A stretch of DNA of 41,914 nucleotides from Prolixibacteraceae bacterium. Its GTDB lineage: Bacteria; Bacteroidota; Bacteroidia; Bacteroidales; Prolixibacteraceae. The stretch lies in assembly GCA_017998095.1 (NCBI GenBank), contig JAGODU010000017.1, positions 1 to 41,914 on the forward strand, given 5' to 3'. Made by a program: the position numbers and the translations under genes. Below are positions 1 to 8,034 of this stretch, one piece after another. Positions within the stretch are counted from its first letter, which is position 1. Every line of letters begins with the position of its first letter. The notes beneath the pieces are model-generated. The model saw nothing but the letters and a program-made list of their open reading frames with translations. It was not told the DNA's origin and made no database searches.

Positions 1-52
1 ATACAATATATATAACGAAATTTTATACCTTTAGTTTTCATTTTTATCAAAC

Positions 53-1066
53 ATGAGAAGTAACCAGGTAACTATAAAAGATATTGCACGGAAATTGGGT
101 ATTTCACCTTCAACAGTGTCGAGGGCACTGAAGGATCATCCCGACATTAGTCCGCAAACAAAAAAAAGTGTTAACAATCTGGCCAAGAGCCTGAACTATC
201 AGCCCAACGCTGTTGCTTTGAGCCTTAAACATTCAAGAAGCTTTATCATTGGAGTCATTATTCCTGAAACTGTTCATTATTTCTTTTCATCAGTTATCAG
301 CGGCATTGAAGATATTGCCTACGATGCAGGCTATAATGTCATGATCTGCCAGAGCGCTGAACGCTACGAAAGGGAAGTGTCAAATTCACAGATGCTTTAT
401 TCAAACAGGGTAGAGGGCTTGCTTGTTTCTTTATCAAAAAACACTGAAAATTTTGATCACCTGAAGTTTTTTCCTGACAATAATATTCCTATTGTGTTTT
501 TCGACCGGGGCACTGACAACTTCCCCTGTGATCAGGTCTTAATAGATGATTATAAGGCAGCTTACAATGCAACTGAATTACTTATTAAAAGAGGGCACAA
601 AAAACTGATTCATCTTTCTGCTCCTCAAAATCTGAATATCGGCCTTGGCCGTTATAAAGGTTTTCAGGATGCTATAATAAACAATGGAATTGCACCACTT
701 AAGATAAACTCATATCTTGCCGATAACTTTGAAATGGCTGATTCTATTGTTGAAAAGCTAATTAAGTCAGGTGATATTCCTGATGGCATTTTTGCTGTAA
801 ACGACTTAACTGCTTTAGGAGCTGTATATGCCTTGAAAAGAAATGGAATAAAAATTCCTGAACAGGTTGGTGTTATTGGCTTTGGAAACGGGCAAAATAC
901 AAATCTTACCGATCCCCCTCTTTCTACTATTGACCAGAATGGTTATGAAATGGGGAAGGTCGCTGCTCAGTTATTATTAAAGAGAATAAATTCTGATATT
1001 GAAAATTTTACTCCAGAAAAACATATCATTGACACACAATTGATTATAAGAAAATCGACTAAGTGA
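53..1066 (+). CDS. LacI-family transcriptional regulator
   Basis: A 337-residue DNA-binding regulator. Residues 7-28 (TIKDIARKLGISPSTVSRAL) are the classic LacI helix-turn-helix and the hinge helix follows near residues 50-60. The rest is a periplasmic-binding-protein-like sugar domain (LIRKST-type end, GVIGFGN near residue 275). Length matches the family. It lies 655 bases upstream of, and in the same direction as, a maltodextrin operon, so it probably controls that operon and senses a maltose-related sugar; the ligand is inferred from context only. A weak -7-like TACCTTTA lies at 26-33. The stop codon abuts a small palindrome (1065-1079) that is not followed by a T run, so I do not call it a terminator. 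Confidence 0.93.
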   Translation: MRSNQVTIKDIARKLGISPSTVSRALKDHPDISPQTKKSVNNLAKSLNYQPNAVALSLKHSRSFIIGVIIPETVHYFFSSVISGIEDIAYDAGYNVMICQSAERYEREVSNSQMLYSNRVEGLLVSLSKNTENFDHLKFFPDNNIPIVFFDRGTDNFPCDQVLIDDYKAAYNATELLIKRGHKKLIHLSAPQNLNIGLGRYKGFQDAIINNGIAPLKINSYLADNFEMADSIVEKLIKSGDIPDGIFAVNDLTALGAVYALKRNGIKIPEQVGVIGFGNGQNTNLTDPPLSTIDQNGYEMGKVAAQLLLKRINSDIENFTPEKHIIDTQLIIRKSTK

Positions 1067-1116
1067 TTATATTATAATCAGGTATTTTACCAATAAAAGT
1101 TGATGTTTTGTTTATT

Positions 1117-1222
1117 GAGATTCTTCACTACACTACGTTTCGTTCAGAATGACTGTTGCTTTTTTGGAGTGCATATCTTTACATTACAGGATGCGGGTCA
1201 TTACGAACAAAGTGATAAATCT
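1117..1222. repeat. Degenerate MITE/REP-like inverted repeat
   Basis: The left end reads agattcttcact followed by tttcgttcagaatgac (1118-1153). The right end, gtcattacgaac through gataaatct (1197-1222), is its diverged reverse complement, with about 43 bases between. The GTCATT-CGAA / TTCG-AATGAC signature with AGATT ends resembles a short palindromic repeat that I recall as widespread in bacterial genomes. No coding capacity. It is probably a decayed non-autonomous element. Confidence 0.5.
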
Positions 1223-1326
1223 ATTCTTAAATAATTATTGGCCACTTATAATTTGAGATTATAATCTGCAGGAATTTAGATTTATGACCTAAATTTTTAC
1301 TCTTCAAATAGCAGTCAAATTCATAT

Positions 1327-1404
1327 CAAATTCTTACCAAGTCCGTACCAAATACCATAAGCGAACTTTCTTATGGTATTTGGTACGGACTTGGTAAGAA
1401 TTTG
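1327..1404. repeat. Perfect 35-bp-arm palindrome built from an 11-bp motif
   Basis: Bases 1327-1361 and 1370-1404 are exact reverse complements over 35 bases, with an 8-base loop (cgaacttt). The arms contain cttaccaagtc next to cgtaccaaata, which are variants of the 11-bp unit cgtaccaagtn also found at 23502-23534 and 39203-39224. It lies in the gap between the LacI gene and the maltose operon. It could form a cruciform or a strong RNA hairpin. No T tract follows, so it is not a standard terminator. Confidence 0.9.
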
Positions 1405-1483
1405 GTAGCTATTTGTATGCTGCCTGAAATATGTCGGAAATACAAAAATTTAATAAAAATACTGTTCTTTTTATTTTTTTCCG

Positions 1484-1493
1484 CAAACGATTG
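1484..1493. promoter_or_regulatory. Possible LacI-type operator
   Basis: CAAACGATTG fits the even palindrome CAAnCGnTTG with the central CG step typical of LacI/GalR operators. It is about 230 bases upstream of the transporter gene and downstream of a LacI-family gene. It is one short site and could occur by chance. Confidence 0.25.
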
Positions 1494-1721
1494 AAATAGG
1501 GAGGTAAGCATCAAAACCGTTCTAAACTCTCACAATTATTGAAGGTTACATGAAAGAAATAATTGTTTTTCTCATTCACTTTATATAGTTTTGAATTGTA
1601 ATTCTGCTTTTTTAATACAGTCGTCTGACTGTTTCTTACTCTATAATGAATCCAGAATAATTTTTGGAGTGAAATTCTTTTATAAATTCTTATTATTTAA
1701 ACAAATTAACGAAGTAGAGAA

Positions 1722-3080
1722 ATGAAAAAGCCTAGACTAAATTTTTGGCAAATCTGGAATGTAAGTTTTGGATTTTTAGGAATCCAGATTGGATTTGCTC
1801 TTCAAAGTGCCAATGTAAGCCGTATTTTATCGAATCTGGGAGCTGATCTTCATTCCCTTTCATTCTTCTGGCTGGCAGCCCCATTGATGGGATTAATTGT
1901 TCAGCCGATTGTAGGTGCCGCCAGCGACAGGACGTGGAACCGGCTTGGCAGGCGTGGTCCTTATATTCTGAGAGGTGCCATCGTAGCATGTCTCGCAATG
2001 TGGCTTATGCCCAATTCGGCAGCTTTAATTTCTATACTTCCGGCTCTTGTATTTGGTGCAATTATGTTTGCACTGATGGACGGTTCTTTCAATATCACTA
2101 TGCAACCGTTCAGAGCATTGGTAGCTGATATGGTTCCGGATGAACAAAGAACTCTCGGGTACTCAATTCAAAGTTTGTTAATCAATACCGGTGCTGTTAT
2201 CGGGTCATTGCTTCCTTTTATTTTGACTAATGTTCTTGGAGTACAGAACACTGCCCCTTCAGGACAGGTTCCTCCTTCTGTTATCTGGTCATTTTACATA
2301 GGTGGAGCTATCTTGCTTTTATCAGTTATCTGGACTGTAATAAGAACCAAAGAATATCCTCCGAAAGTTTATTGTGAACAAAACAACCTGAATTATGATG
2401 AATGGGCACACAGTAACAAAGAAAAGAAATCATTAGGGGAAAAATTCAGTAATTTCATTGGTCTTTTTTCCAAGATGCCTCCAATAATGGCTAAACTTGC
2501 TGTAGTACAGTTCTTTTCTTGGTTTGCCCTTTACCTGATGTGGGTTTATACAACTCCGGCAGTAGCACAGCATGTTTATGGTGTACCAATTGGCGATTCT
2601 TCTTCCGATTTGTATCAGAAAGCTGGCAACTGGGTAGGCGTTTTATTTGGTGCATACAGTCTTTTTGCTGCTATTTTTTCAATATTCATGCCTAAGCTGG
2701 CGGGGTTGATGGGTAGAAAACTTACTTATTCAATTGCTTTAGCCTTAGGAGGATTGGGTTATATCTCTATGTATTTGTTTAATACACCGGGACAACTTAT
2801 TATTTCAATGGTAGGGATTGGTATTGCCTGGGCTGCTATTTTGGCTATGCCTTATTCTTTGCTTTCAGAGTCTTTGCCTGCCGATAAAATGGGAGTGTAT
2901 ATGGGGATTTTCAACTTCACCATTGCAGGTCCTCAGATTATTTCAGGCCTAGTGGGAGGACCTATTCTGAGAGGATTGTTTGAAAACAATGCAATTTTTA
3001 TGATTGTTATTTGTGGCGTATCAATGATTTTAGGGGCTTTATCTGTATTTCTTATTAAAAATCCAAAAAAGACTAATTAA
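1722..3080 (+). CDS. MFS maltose/sugar transporter, SLC45-like
   Basis: A 452-residue inner-membrane permease with about 12 hydrophobic segments. An MFS motif-A-like loop (GAASDRTWNRLGRR, residues 65-78) follows the second segment, and the N-terminus (FWQIWNVSFGFLGIQIGFAL) is typical of the glycoside/sucrose/maltose branch (GPH/SLC45-like). It is the first gene of a run that continues with pgmB, maltose phosphorylase and alpha-glucosidases, so maltose or short maltodextrins are the likely cargo. Uptake without phosphorylation suits a downstream phosphorylase. Start at MKKPRLNFWQ, with no earlier in-frame hydrophobic extension. Substrate is inferred from neighbours. Confidence 0.88.
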   Translation: MKKPRLNFWQIWNVSFGFLGIQIGFALQSANVSRILSNLGADLHSLSFFWLAAPLMGLIVQPIVGAASDRTWNRLGRRGPYILRGAIVACLAMWLMPNSAALISILPALVFGAIMFALMDGSFNITMQPFRALVADMVPDEQRTLGYSIQSLLINTGAVIGSLLPFILTNVLGVQNTAPSGQVPPSVIWSFYIGGAILLLSVIWTVIRTKEYPPKVYCEQNNLNYDEWAHSNKEKKSLGEKFSNFIGLFSKMPPIMAKLAVVQFFSWFALYLMWVYTTPAVAQHVYGVPIGDSSSDLYQKAGNWVGVLFGAYSLFAAIFSIFMPKLAGLMGRKLTYSIALALGGLGYISMYLFNTPGQLIISMVGIGIAWAAILAMPYSLLSESLPADKMGVYMGIFNFTIAGPQIISGLVGGPILRGLFENNAIFMIVICGVSMILGALSVFLIKNPKKTN

Positions 3081-3092
3081 TTAATTTCTTAA

Positions 3093-3752
3093 ATGTCAAA
3101 AATCAAAGCTTGTATTTTTGACCTCGACGGTGTCATAGTTGACACTGCCAGGTATCACTATATTGCATGGAAAGAGATTGCTCAGCAATTAGGGTTTGAA
3201 TTTACTCTTCAGCATAACGAAAGATTGAAGGGTGTTAGCAGAATGACTTCTCTTGATATCCTCCTTGAAATCGGAGGTATATCCATGGATGAGAATCAAA
3301 AGGAAACACTTGCTAAGCAAAAGAACGACAGGTATGTATCTCTTATTAGTAAGATGACTCCGGATGAAATTCTTCCGGGTGTTGTTGATTTTCTTATTCA
3401 ATTGAAAAATGATGGAATTAAAACTGCTATTGGTTCAGCAAGTAAGAATACTCCAATGATTCTGGAGCGTCTCGATCTGGCAAAATACTTCGATGCAGTG
3501 ATTGACGGAAATTCAGTTTCTCAGGCTAAACCTGACCCCGAAGTGTTTCTAAAAGGTGCTCAGGCTTTGAATATCAGGCCATACAATTGCGTTGTTTTTG
3601 AAGATGCTTCTGCAGGAGTGGAAGCTGCTGTTAACGGAGGAATGATGTGTGTTGGAATAGGAGATGCAGAAACCCTTGCTGAGGCCGATTTTGTTATCCC
3701 CGGATTTAAAGAATTTAGTTTCAAACAATTAAAAGAGATGTTTGATTATTAG
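3093..3752 (+). CDS. pgmB: Beta-phosphoglucomutase
   Basis: A 219-residue cytoplasmic HAD-superfamily enzyme that converts beta-D-glucose 1-phosphate to glucose 6-phosphate. FDLDGVIVDT gives the nucleophile Asp10 and acid/base Asp12. GSASKN (114-119) is motif II, K146 sits in AKPDPE, and E170-D171 (VFEDA) bind magnesium. A helical cap lies between about residues 17 and 90. It starts 12 bases after the transporter and precedes the GH65 phosphorylase that makes its substrate. The pairing with GH65 makes this a strong call over a generic HAD phosphatase. Confidence 0.93.
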   Translation: MSKIKACIFDLDGVIVDTARYHYIAWKEIAQQLGFEFTLQHNERLKGVSRMTSLDILLEIGGISMDENQKETLAKQKNDRYVSLISKMTPDEILPGVVDFLIQLKNDGIKTAIGSASKNTPMILERLDLAKYFDAVIDGNSVSQAKPDPEVFLKGAQALNIRPYNCVVFEDASAGVEAAVNGGMMCVGIGDAETLAEADFVIPGFKEFSFKQLKEMFDY

Positions 3753-3854
3753 CATTTAATTGTTTAAGGTTTAGTTCATAGAAAGATGATGTTTTAGTAT
3801 TGCTTCTGAGGTTTATTTATTCCATCCAAAAGGAGCATTTTAAAATTTTAAGAG

Positions 3855-6176
3855 ATGAAGAATTTTATTGTACACGATGAGTGGAAAATTATAGAGGATA
3901 GTTATAATCCTGAATTTAACAAGATTTCTGAGAGTATATTCAGTCTTGGCAATGGCAGAAAAGGCGGCCGGGGCAACTTTGAAGAGAAGTTTACCGGACC
4001 AACACTTCAGGGCAATTATGTTGCAGGTGTTTATTATCCCGATAAAACCAGAGTAGGTTGGTGGAAAAACGGATACCCTGAATATTTTGCCAAAGTGCTT
4101 AATGCTGCAAACTGGATTGGAATCAATATATTGATTGACAATGAAGAGCTCGACCTTGCCGAAATGAATATTGAATCATTCCGCAGGGAAATGAATATGA
4201 AGGAAGGCACTTTAAAACGAACTTTCATTGCTTCTCTTAAAAGCGGAAAGAAAGTTAAAGTTACTTCACTTCGTTTTTTAAGTATTGTAAATCCAGAAAT
4301 AGGAGAAATACGTTACAGCATAAGCCCGCTTAACTTTAGCGGAAAAATTAATTTCACCCCTTATGTTGACTTTGATATAGAAAACGAAGATTCCAATTAT
4401 GGTGAAAAGTTCTGGGATAGTGTTTATTCTGAAGTCAATGCTAATGAGGGCTATATCACCGCTTCAACAAAGAAAACTGATTTCCATGTTTGCAGTGGAA
4501 TGAAATTCAATGTGTTGGTTAATAATGAAACTTATGTCCCTGTAATTGATAATGAAAGGAAAGAAAAATATATATCATCATCATTTATTGTTGATGCAAA
4601 GCAGGAAGATGAAATAACGTTATATAAGTACGGGGTTAATGTTTCTTCTGAATATTTTCCAAAGGAAGAGTTATTAAATGAATCAAGGAAGATATTAAAA
4701 AAAGCTTTTGAAAAAGGATTCGATAAAATGCTGGAAGAACATATTGCAGCATGGAATTTAAAGTGGGAGTCGAGCGATATAAAGATTGAAGGAGATATAG
4801 CAGCTCAGCAGGGAATCAGGTTTAATATTTTCCAGCTTAATCAGACCTATACCGGAGAAGATGAAAGATTAAACATTGGGCCTAAGGGTTTTACAGGGGA
4901 AAAATATGGCGGATCGACATACTGGGATACTGAAGCTTTTTGTTTTCCGTTTTACCTGGCAACTGCTGACCCCAAGGTAGCAAGAAACTTGCTGGTTTAC
5001 AGGTATAAACATTTGGCAAAGGCTATTGAAAATGCTGCTAAATTAGGTTTTAAGAATGGCTCTGCTTTATATCCTATGGTGACGATCAACGGTGAAGAAT
5101 GTCATAACGAATGGGAAATCACCTTTGAAGAGATACACAGGAATGGTGCAATTGCCTATGCAATATACGATTACGTGCGTTATACCAATGACAGGGATTA
5201 TCTTGCCCAATATGGTTTTGAAGTACTGCTTGGTATTTCTCGTTTCTGGAGTGAAAGGGTAAACTGGTCAGAGCATAAACAGGGATACGTAATGCTTGGA
5301 GTTACGGGGCCAAATGAATATGAAAATAATGTCAATAACAATTGGTACACTAACAACTTTGCAGTCTGGACTTTAAGTTATACTCTGGAAACAATTGAAT
5401 ATCTGAGATCTAATCATATGGAGAGGTATGAAGAGTTAAAATCGAAAACCAATTTTAATGAGGAATCAGAAGCAGCTAAATGGAAAGATATAATTGAGAA
5501 AATGTATTTCCCTTGGGATGGCAGACGGAGAATTTTCCTTCAGCAGGATGGTTTCCTTGATAAAGTATTAATTCCTGCTTCTGAAATTAATCCTTCGGAA
5601 AGACCAATTAATCAGCATTGGTCATGGGACAGAATTTTACGTTCTCCGTATATTAAACAGGCAGATGTTTTGCAAGGGCTATATCTTTTTGAAAATAAGT
5701 ATGATAAAGAATTAATCAGAAGGCACTTCGATTTCTATGAACCCTTAACAGTACATGAGTCATCCCTTTCTTCAAGTATACATACGATACTTGCTTCTTC
5801 AATTGGTTATCCTGAAAAAGCTTATGAACTCTATCTCAGGACTTCAAGGCTTGATCTTGATGATTACAACAATGATACATGCGATGGCTTGCATATTACA
5901 AGTATGGGCGGAACATGGATGTCGTTTGTTATTGGATTTGGAGGGATGAGGGTTATTGACGATATGTTGAAAATAAATCCTTTTATTCCTGATGGATGGA
6001 AATCTTATTCATTTAAGATTCTCTTCAGGGGGACGTTGCTGAAAATTATTGTTTCTCAGGAAATTATTGAAATAATTAACTATTCTGACAACGATATTGA
6101 GATCAACCTATCTGATAACATCGTAACTTTAAATAAAAATTTCACTTCGGTTTTTGAACACTCTTTTAAAATATGA
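3855..6176 (+). CDS. Maltose phosphorylase, GH65
   Basis: A 773-residue cytoplasmic enzyme (no signal peptide) that phosphorolyses maltose to beta-glucose 1-phosphate and glucose. Domain order is an N-terminal beta-sandwich (about 1-270), a linker, an (alpha/alpha)6 barrel (about 310-700) and a small C-terminal sheet. GEECHNEWEITFEEIHRNGA (residues 413-432) holds the general-acid glutamate, and HESSLSSSIH near residue 635 is the phosphate-binding region. The HNEWEITFEEIH form is that of maltose phosphorylases rather than kojibiose or trehalose phosphorylases. It follows pgmB after 102 bases and overlaps the next gene by four bases (ATGA), so translation is probably coupled. Confidence 0.92.
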   Translation: MKNFIVHDEWKIIEDSYNPEFNKISESIFSLGNGRKGGRGNFEEKFTGPTLQGNYVAGVYYPDKTRVGWWKNGYPEYFAKVLNAANWIGINILIDNEELDLAEMNIESFRREMNMKEGTLKRTFIASLKSGKKVKVTSLRFLSIVNPEIGEIRYSISPLNFSGKINFTPYVDFDIENEDSNYGEKFWDSVYSEVNANEGYITASTKKTDFHVCSGMKFNVLVNNETYVPVIDNERKEKYISSSFIVDAKQEDEITLYKYGVNVSSEYFPKEELLNESRKILKKAFEKGFDKMLEEHIAAWNLKWESSDIKIEGDIAAQQGIRFNIFQLNQTYTGEDERLNIGPKGFTGEKYGGSTYWDTEAFCFPFYLATADPKVARNLLVYRYKHLAKAIENAAKLGFKNGSALYPMVTINGEECHNEWEITFEEIHRNGAIAYAIYDYVRYTNDRDYLAQYGFEVLLGISRFWSERVNWSEHKQGYVMLGVTGPNEYENNVNNNWYTNNFAVWTLSYTLETIEYLRSNHMERYEELKSKTNFNEESEAAKWKDIIEKMYFPWDGRRRIFLQQDGFLDKVLIPASEINPSERPINQHWSWDRILRSPYIKQADVLQGLYLFENKYDKELIRRHFDFYEPLTVHESSLSSSIHTILASSIGYPEKAYELYLRTSRLDLDDYNNDTCDGLHITSMGGTWMSFVIGFGGMRVIDDMLKINPFIPDGWKSYSFKILFRGTLLKIIVSQEIIEIINYSDNDIEINLSDNIVTLNKNFTSVFEHSFKI

Positions 6177-8020
6177 TAGTCATGAATAAAACAATGTTGT
6201 TTTTACTTAGTGTCTTGTTATTATGCAATGTTTCTTTTGCACAGGTAACAAGGATAGATCCGCCAATGTGGTGGACAGGCTTTGAAAATACAAATCTGCA
6301 ATTGATGGTATATGGAGAGGGCATTTCATCTTTCACTCCTGAAATTTCTTATGAGGGGGTGTCTATATTTGCTGTTACCAAACCTCAAAGTCCTGATTAT
6401 CTGTTTATAGATTTAAAGATAGTAAATGCCAAACCGGGTAGTTTTGATATAGTTTTTAAAAATGGCAAGAAATCAGCTAAATACACTTATACTCTTAATG
6501 AGAGGTCGTTGAATTCTTCTCAAAGGAAAAGCTTTGATAATTCGGATGTCATGTATTTGCTTTTCCCCGATAGGTTTGCTAATGGTGATCCTTCAAACGA
6601 TAATGTTGAAGGCTACCCTGACAAGGCAAACAGGGATGATCAATACGGCAGGCATGGTGGTGATATCAAAGGGATTGTAAATAATATTAACTATCTGAAA
6701 GAACTGGGTGTTACTGCAATATGGACCACTCCTCTTCTTGAAGATAACCTTCCCGGAGGCTCTTACCATCAATATGCAACTACTGATTATTACAAGATAG
6801 ACCCTCGTTTTGGTTCAAATGAAGAATTTAAAAACATGGTTAAAGTTTGTCATGACAATAAATTGAAAGTCATAATGGATATGATTCCAAACCATTGTGG
6901 TTCTACTCATTCATGGATGAAGGATCTTCCTTTCAACGACTGGATTAACGGTGGAACTACTTATACTCAAACAAATTACAGGATTCCTGTAACCTGCGAT
7001 CCTTATGCTTCAGATTATGATTCCAATCTTAATTTCAACGGATGGTTTGTAAGCGACATGCCTGATTTAAATCAGAATAACCCTTATATGCTTACATACC
7101 TTAAACAATTTGCAATATACTGGCTTGAATTTGCAGGAATAGATGGCATCAGGGTTGATACTTACCCATATAACGACCCGTTGAAAGCAGCAGAGTGGAC
7201 GAAAGCAATATTAAAAGAATTTCCTGATTTAAACATCGTTGGAGAGTGTTGGCAGCATAGACCAAATGATGTAGCTTACTGGCAGTCAGGCACCTTGAAT
7301 CATGATGGTTATGACTCAGGACTTCCTTCAGTAATGGACTTCTGTATGCATGATGCTGTTTCAGTTGCTTTTAATGAAAATGAGCAAGGATGGGACAGAG
7401 GTACAGGTCAGCTTTGGTCAACACTTACTCAGGATTATCTATATGCCGATCCTTTTAATCTTGTTGTTTTTGCAGATAATCACGATACTCAGAGATTCAG
7501 TACTCAGGTTAAGAATGATATGAAGAATTATCTTCTTGGGTTTACCTTCCTTTTAACTACCAGAGGTATTCCTCAGATTTATTATGGAAGTGAAATAATG
7601 ATGGGAGGAGATAAAGGCAAAGGTGATGGTGATATCAGACGTGAAATGCCCGGAGGATGGGCAGATCATGAAAGGTCGGTTTTCAATCCTGAGCAGAGAA
7701 CTGAAAATGAAAAGATTGTTTTCAACCACCTCCGAAAGCTTATTAAATGGAGAAATGAAAACCCGGTAATTCATAATGGCAAACTTTTACATTTCATTCC
7801 TCAGAATAATGTGTACACATATTTCAGGGTTAATGACAACAAGACTGTTATGGTTGTATTGAATAACAACCCTTCGGGACAAGTTATTCAAACAGCTAAA
7901 TTCAAAGAAGGAATTGGTAATTTTAAACAAGGATACGATATTATATCAGGCAAAACGTTTAATCTGGGTGATGATATTTCTGTAGATGGGAAAACAGGGT
8001 TAGTGCTTGAACTTAAGTAA
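6173..8020 (+). CDS. GH13 neopullulanase/cyclomaltodextrinase, SusA-like
   Basis: A 615-residue exported alpha-glucanase. An N-terminal signal peptide ends near FAQ (residue 24). An Ig-like N-terminal domain (WWTGF onward, about 28-108) of the cyclomaltodextrinase type is followed by the GH13 barrel: GIRVDTYPY with nucleophile Asp329, VGECW with Glu358, and ADNHDTQRF with Asp438. A short C-terminal beta domain follows. It most likely works in the periplasm on maltodextrins, pullulan or cyclodextrins, like Bacteroides SusA. The start at 6173 overlaps the GH65 stop; MNKTMLFLL at 6182 is an equally good start. The next gene follows after 14 bases. Confidence 0.9.
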   Translation: MIVMNKTMLFLLSVLLLCNVSFAQVTRIDPPMWWTGFENTNLQLMVYGEGISSFTPEISYEGVSIFAVTKPQSPDYLFIDLKIVNAKPGSFDIVFKNGKKSAKYTYTLNERSLNSSQRKSFDNSDVMYLLFPDRFANGDPSNDNVEGYPDKANRDDQYGRHGGDIKGIVNNINYLKELGVTAIWTTPLLEDNLPGGSYHQYATTDYYKIDPRFGSNEEFKNMVKVCHDNKLKVIMDMIPNHCGSTHSWMKDLPFNDWINGGTTYTQTNYRIPVTCDPYASDYDSNLNFNGWFVSDMPDLNQNNPYMLTYLKQFAIYWLEFAGIDGIRVDTYPYNDPLKAAEWTKAILKEFPDLNIVGECWQHRPNDVAYWQSGTLNHDGYDSGLPSVMDFCMHDAVSVAFNENEQGWDRGTGQLWSTLTQDYLYADPFNLVVFADNHDTQRFSTQVKNDMKNYLLGFTFLLTTRGIPQIYYGSEIMMGGDKGKGDGDIRREMPGGWADHERSVFNPEQRTENEKIVFNHLRKLIKWRNENPVIHNGKLLHFIPQNNVYTYFRVNDNKTVMVVLNNNPSGQVIQTAKFKEGIGNFKQGYDIISGKTFNLGDDISVDGKTGLVLELK

Positions 8021-8034
8021 TTTAAAATAGTAAT

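Larger units (their letters stand above)
1067..1721. other. 655-base intergenic region with two inverted-repeat elements
   Basis: No convincing gene is present between the regulator and the transporter. The stretch holds a degenerate inverted-repeat element (1117-1222), a perfect long palindrome (1327-1404), a possible LacI-type operator (1484-1493), and AT-rich sequence leading to the operon. A clear TTTG-N19-TAnnTTTG promoter could not be assigned for the operon. Confidence 0.7.

Noticed and set aside
1065..1079. Palindrome GATTATATTATAATC at the LacI stop as a terminator
   Set aside because: All A/T-rich 7-bp arms with a one-base loop and no T run after it; too weak to call.
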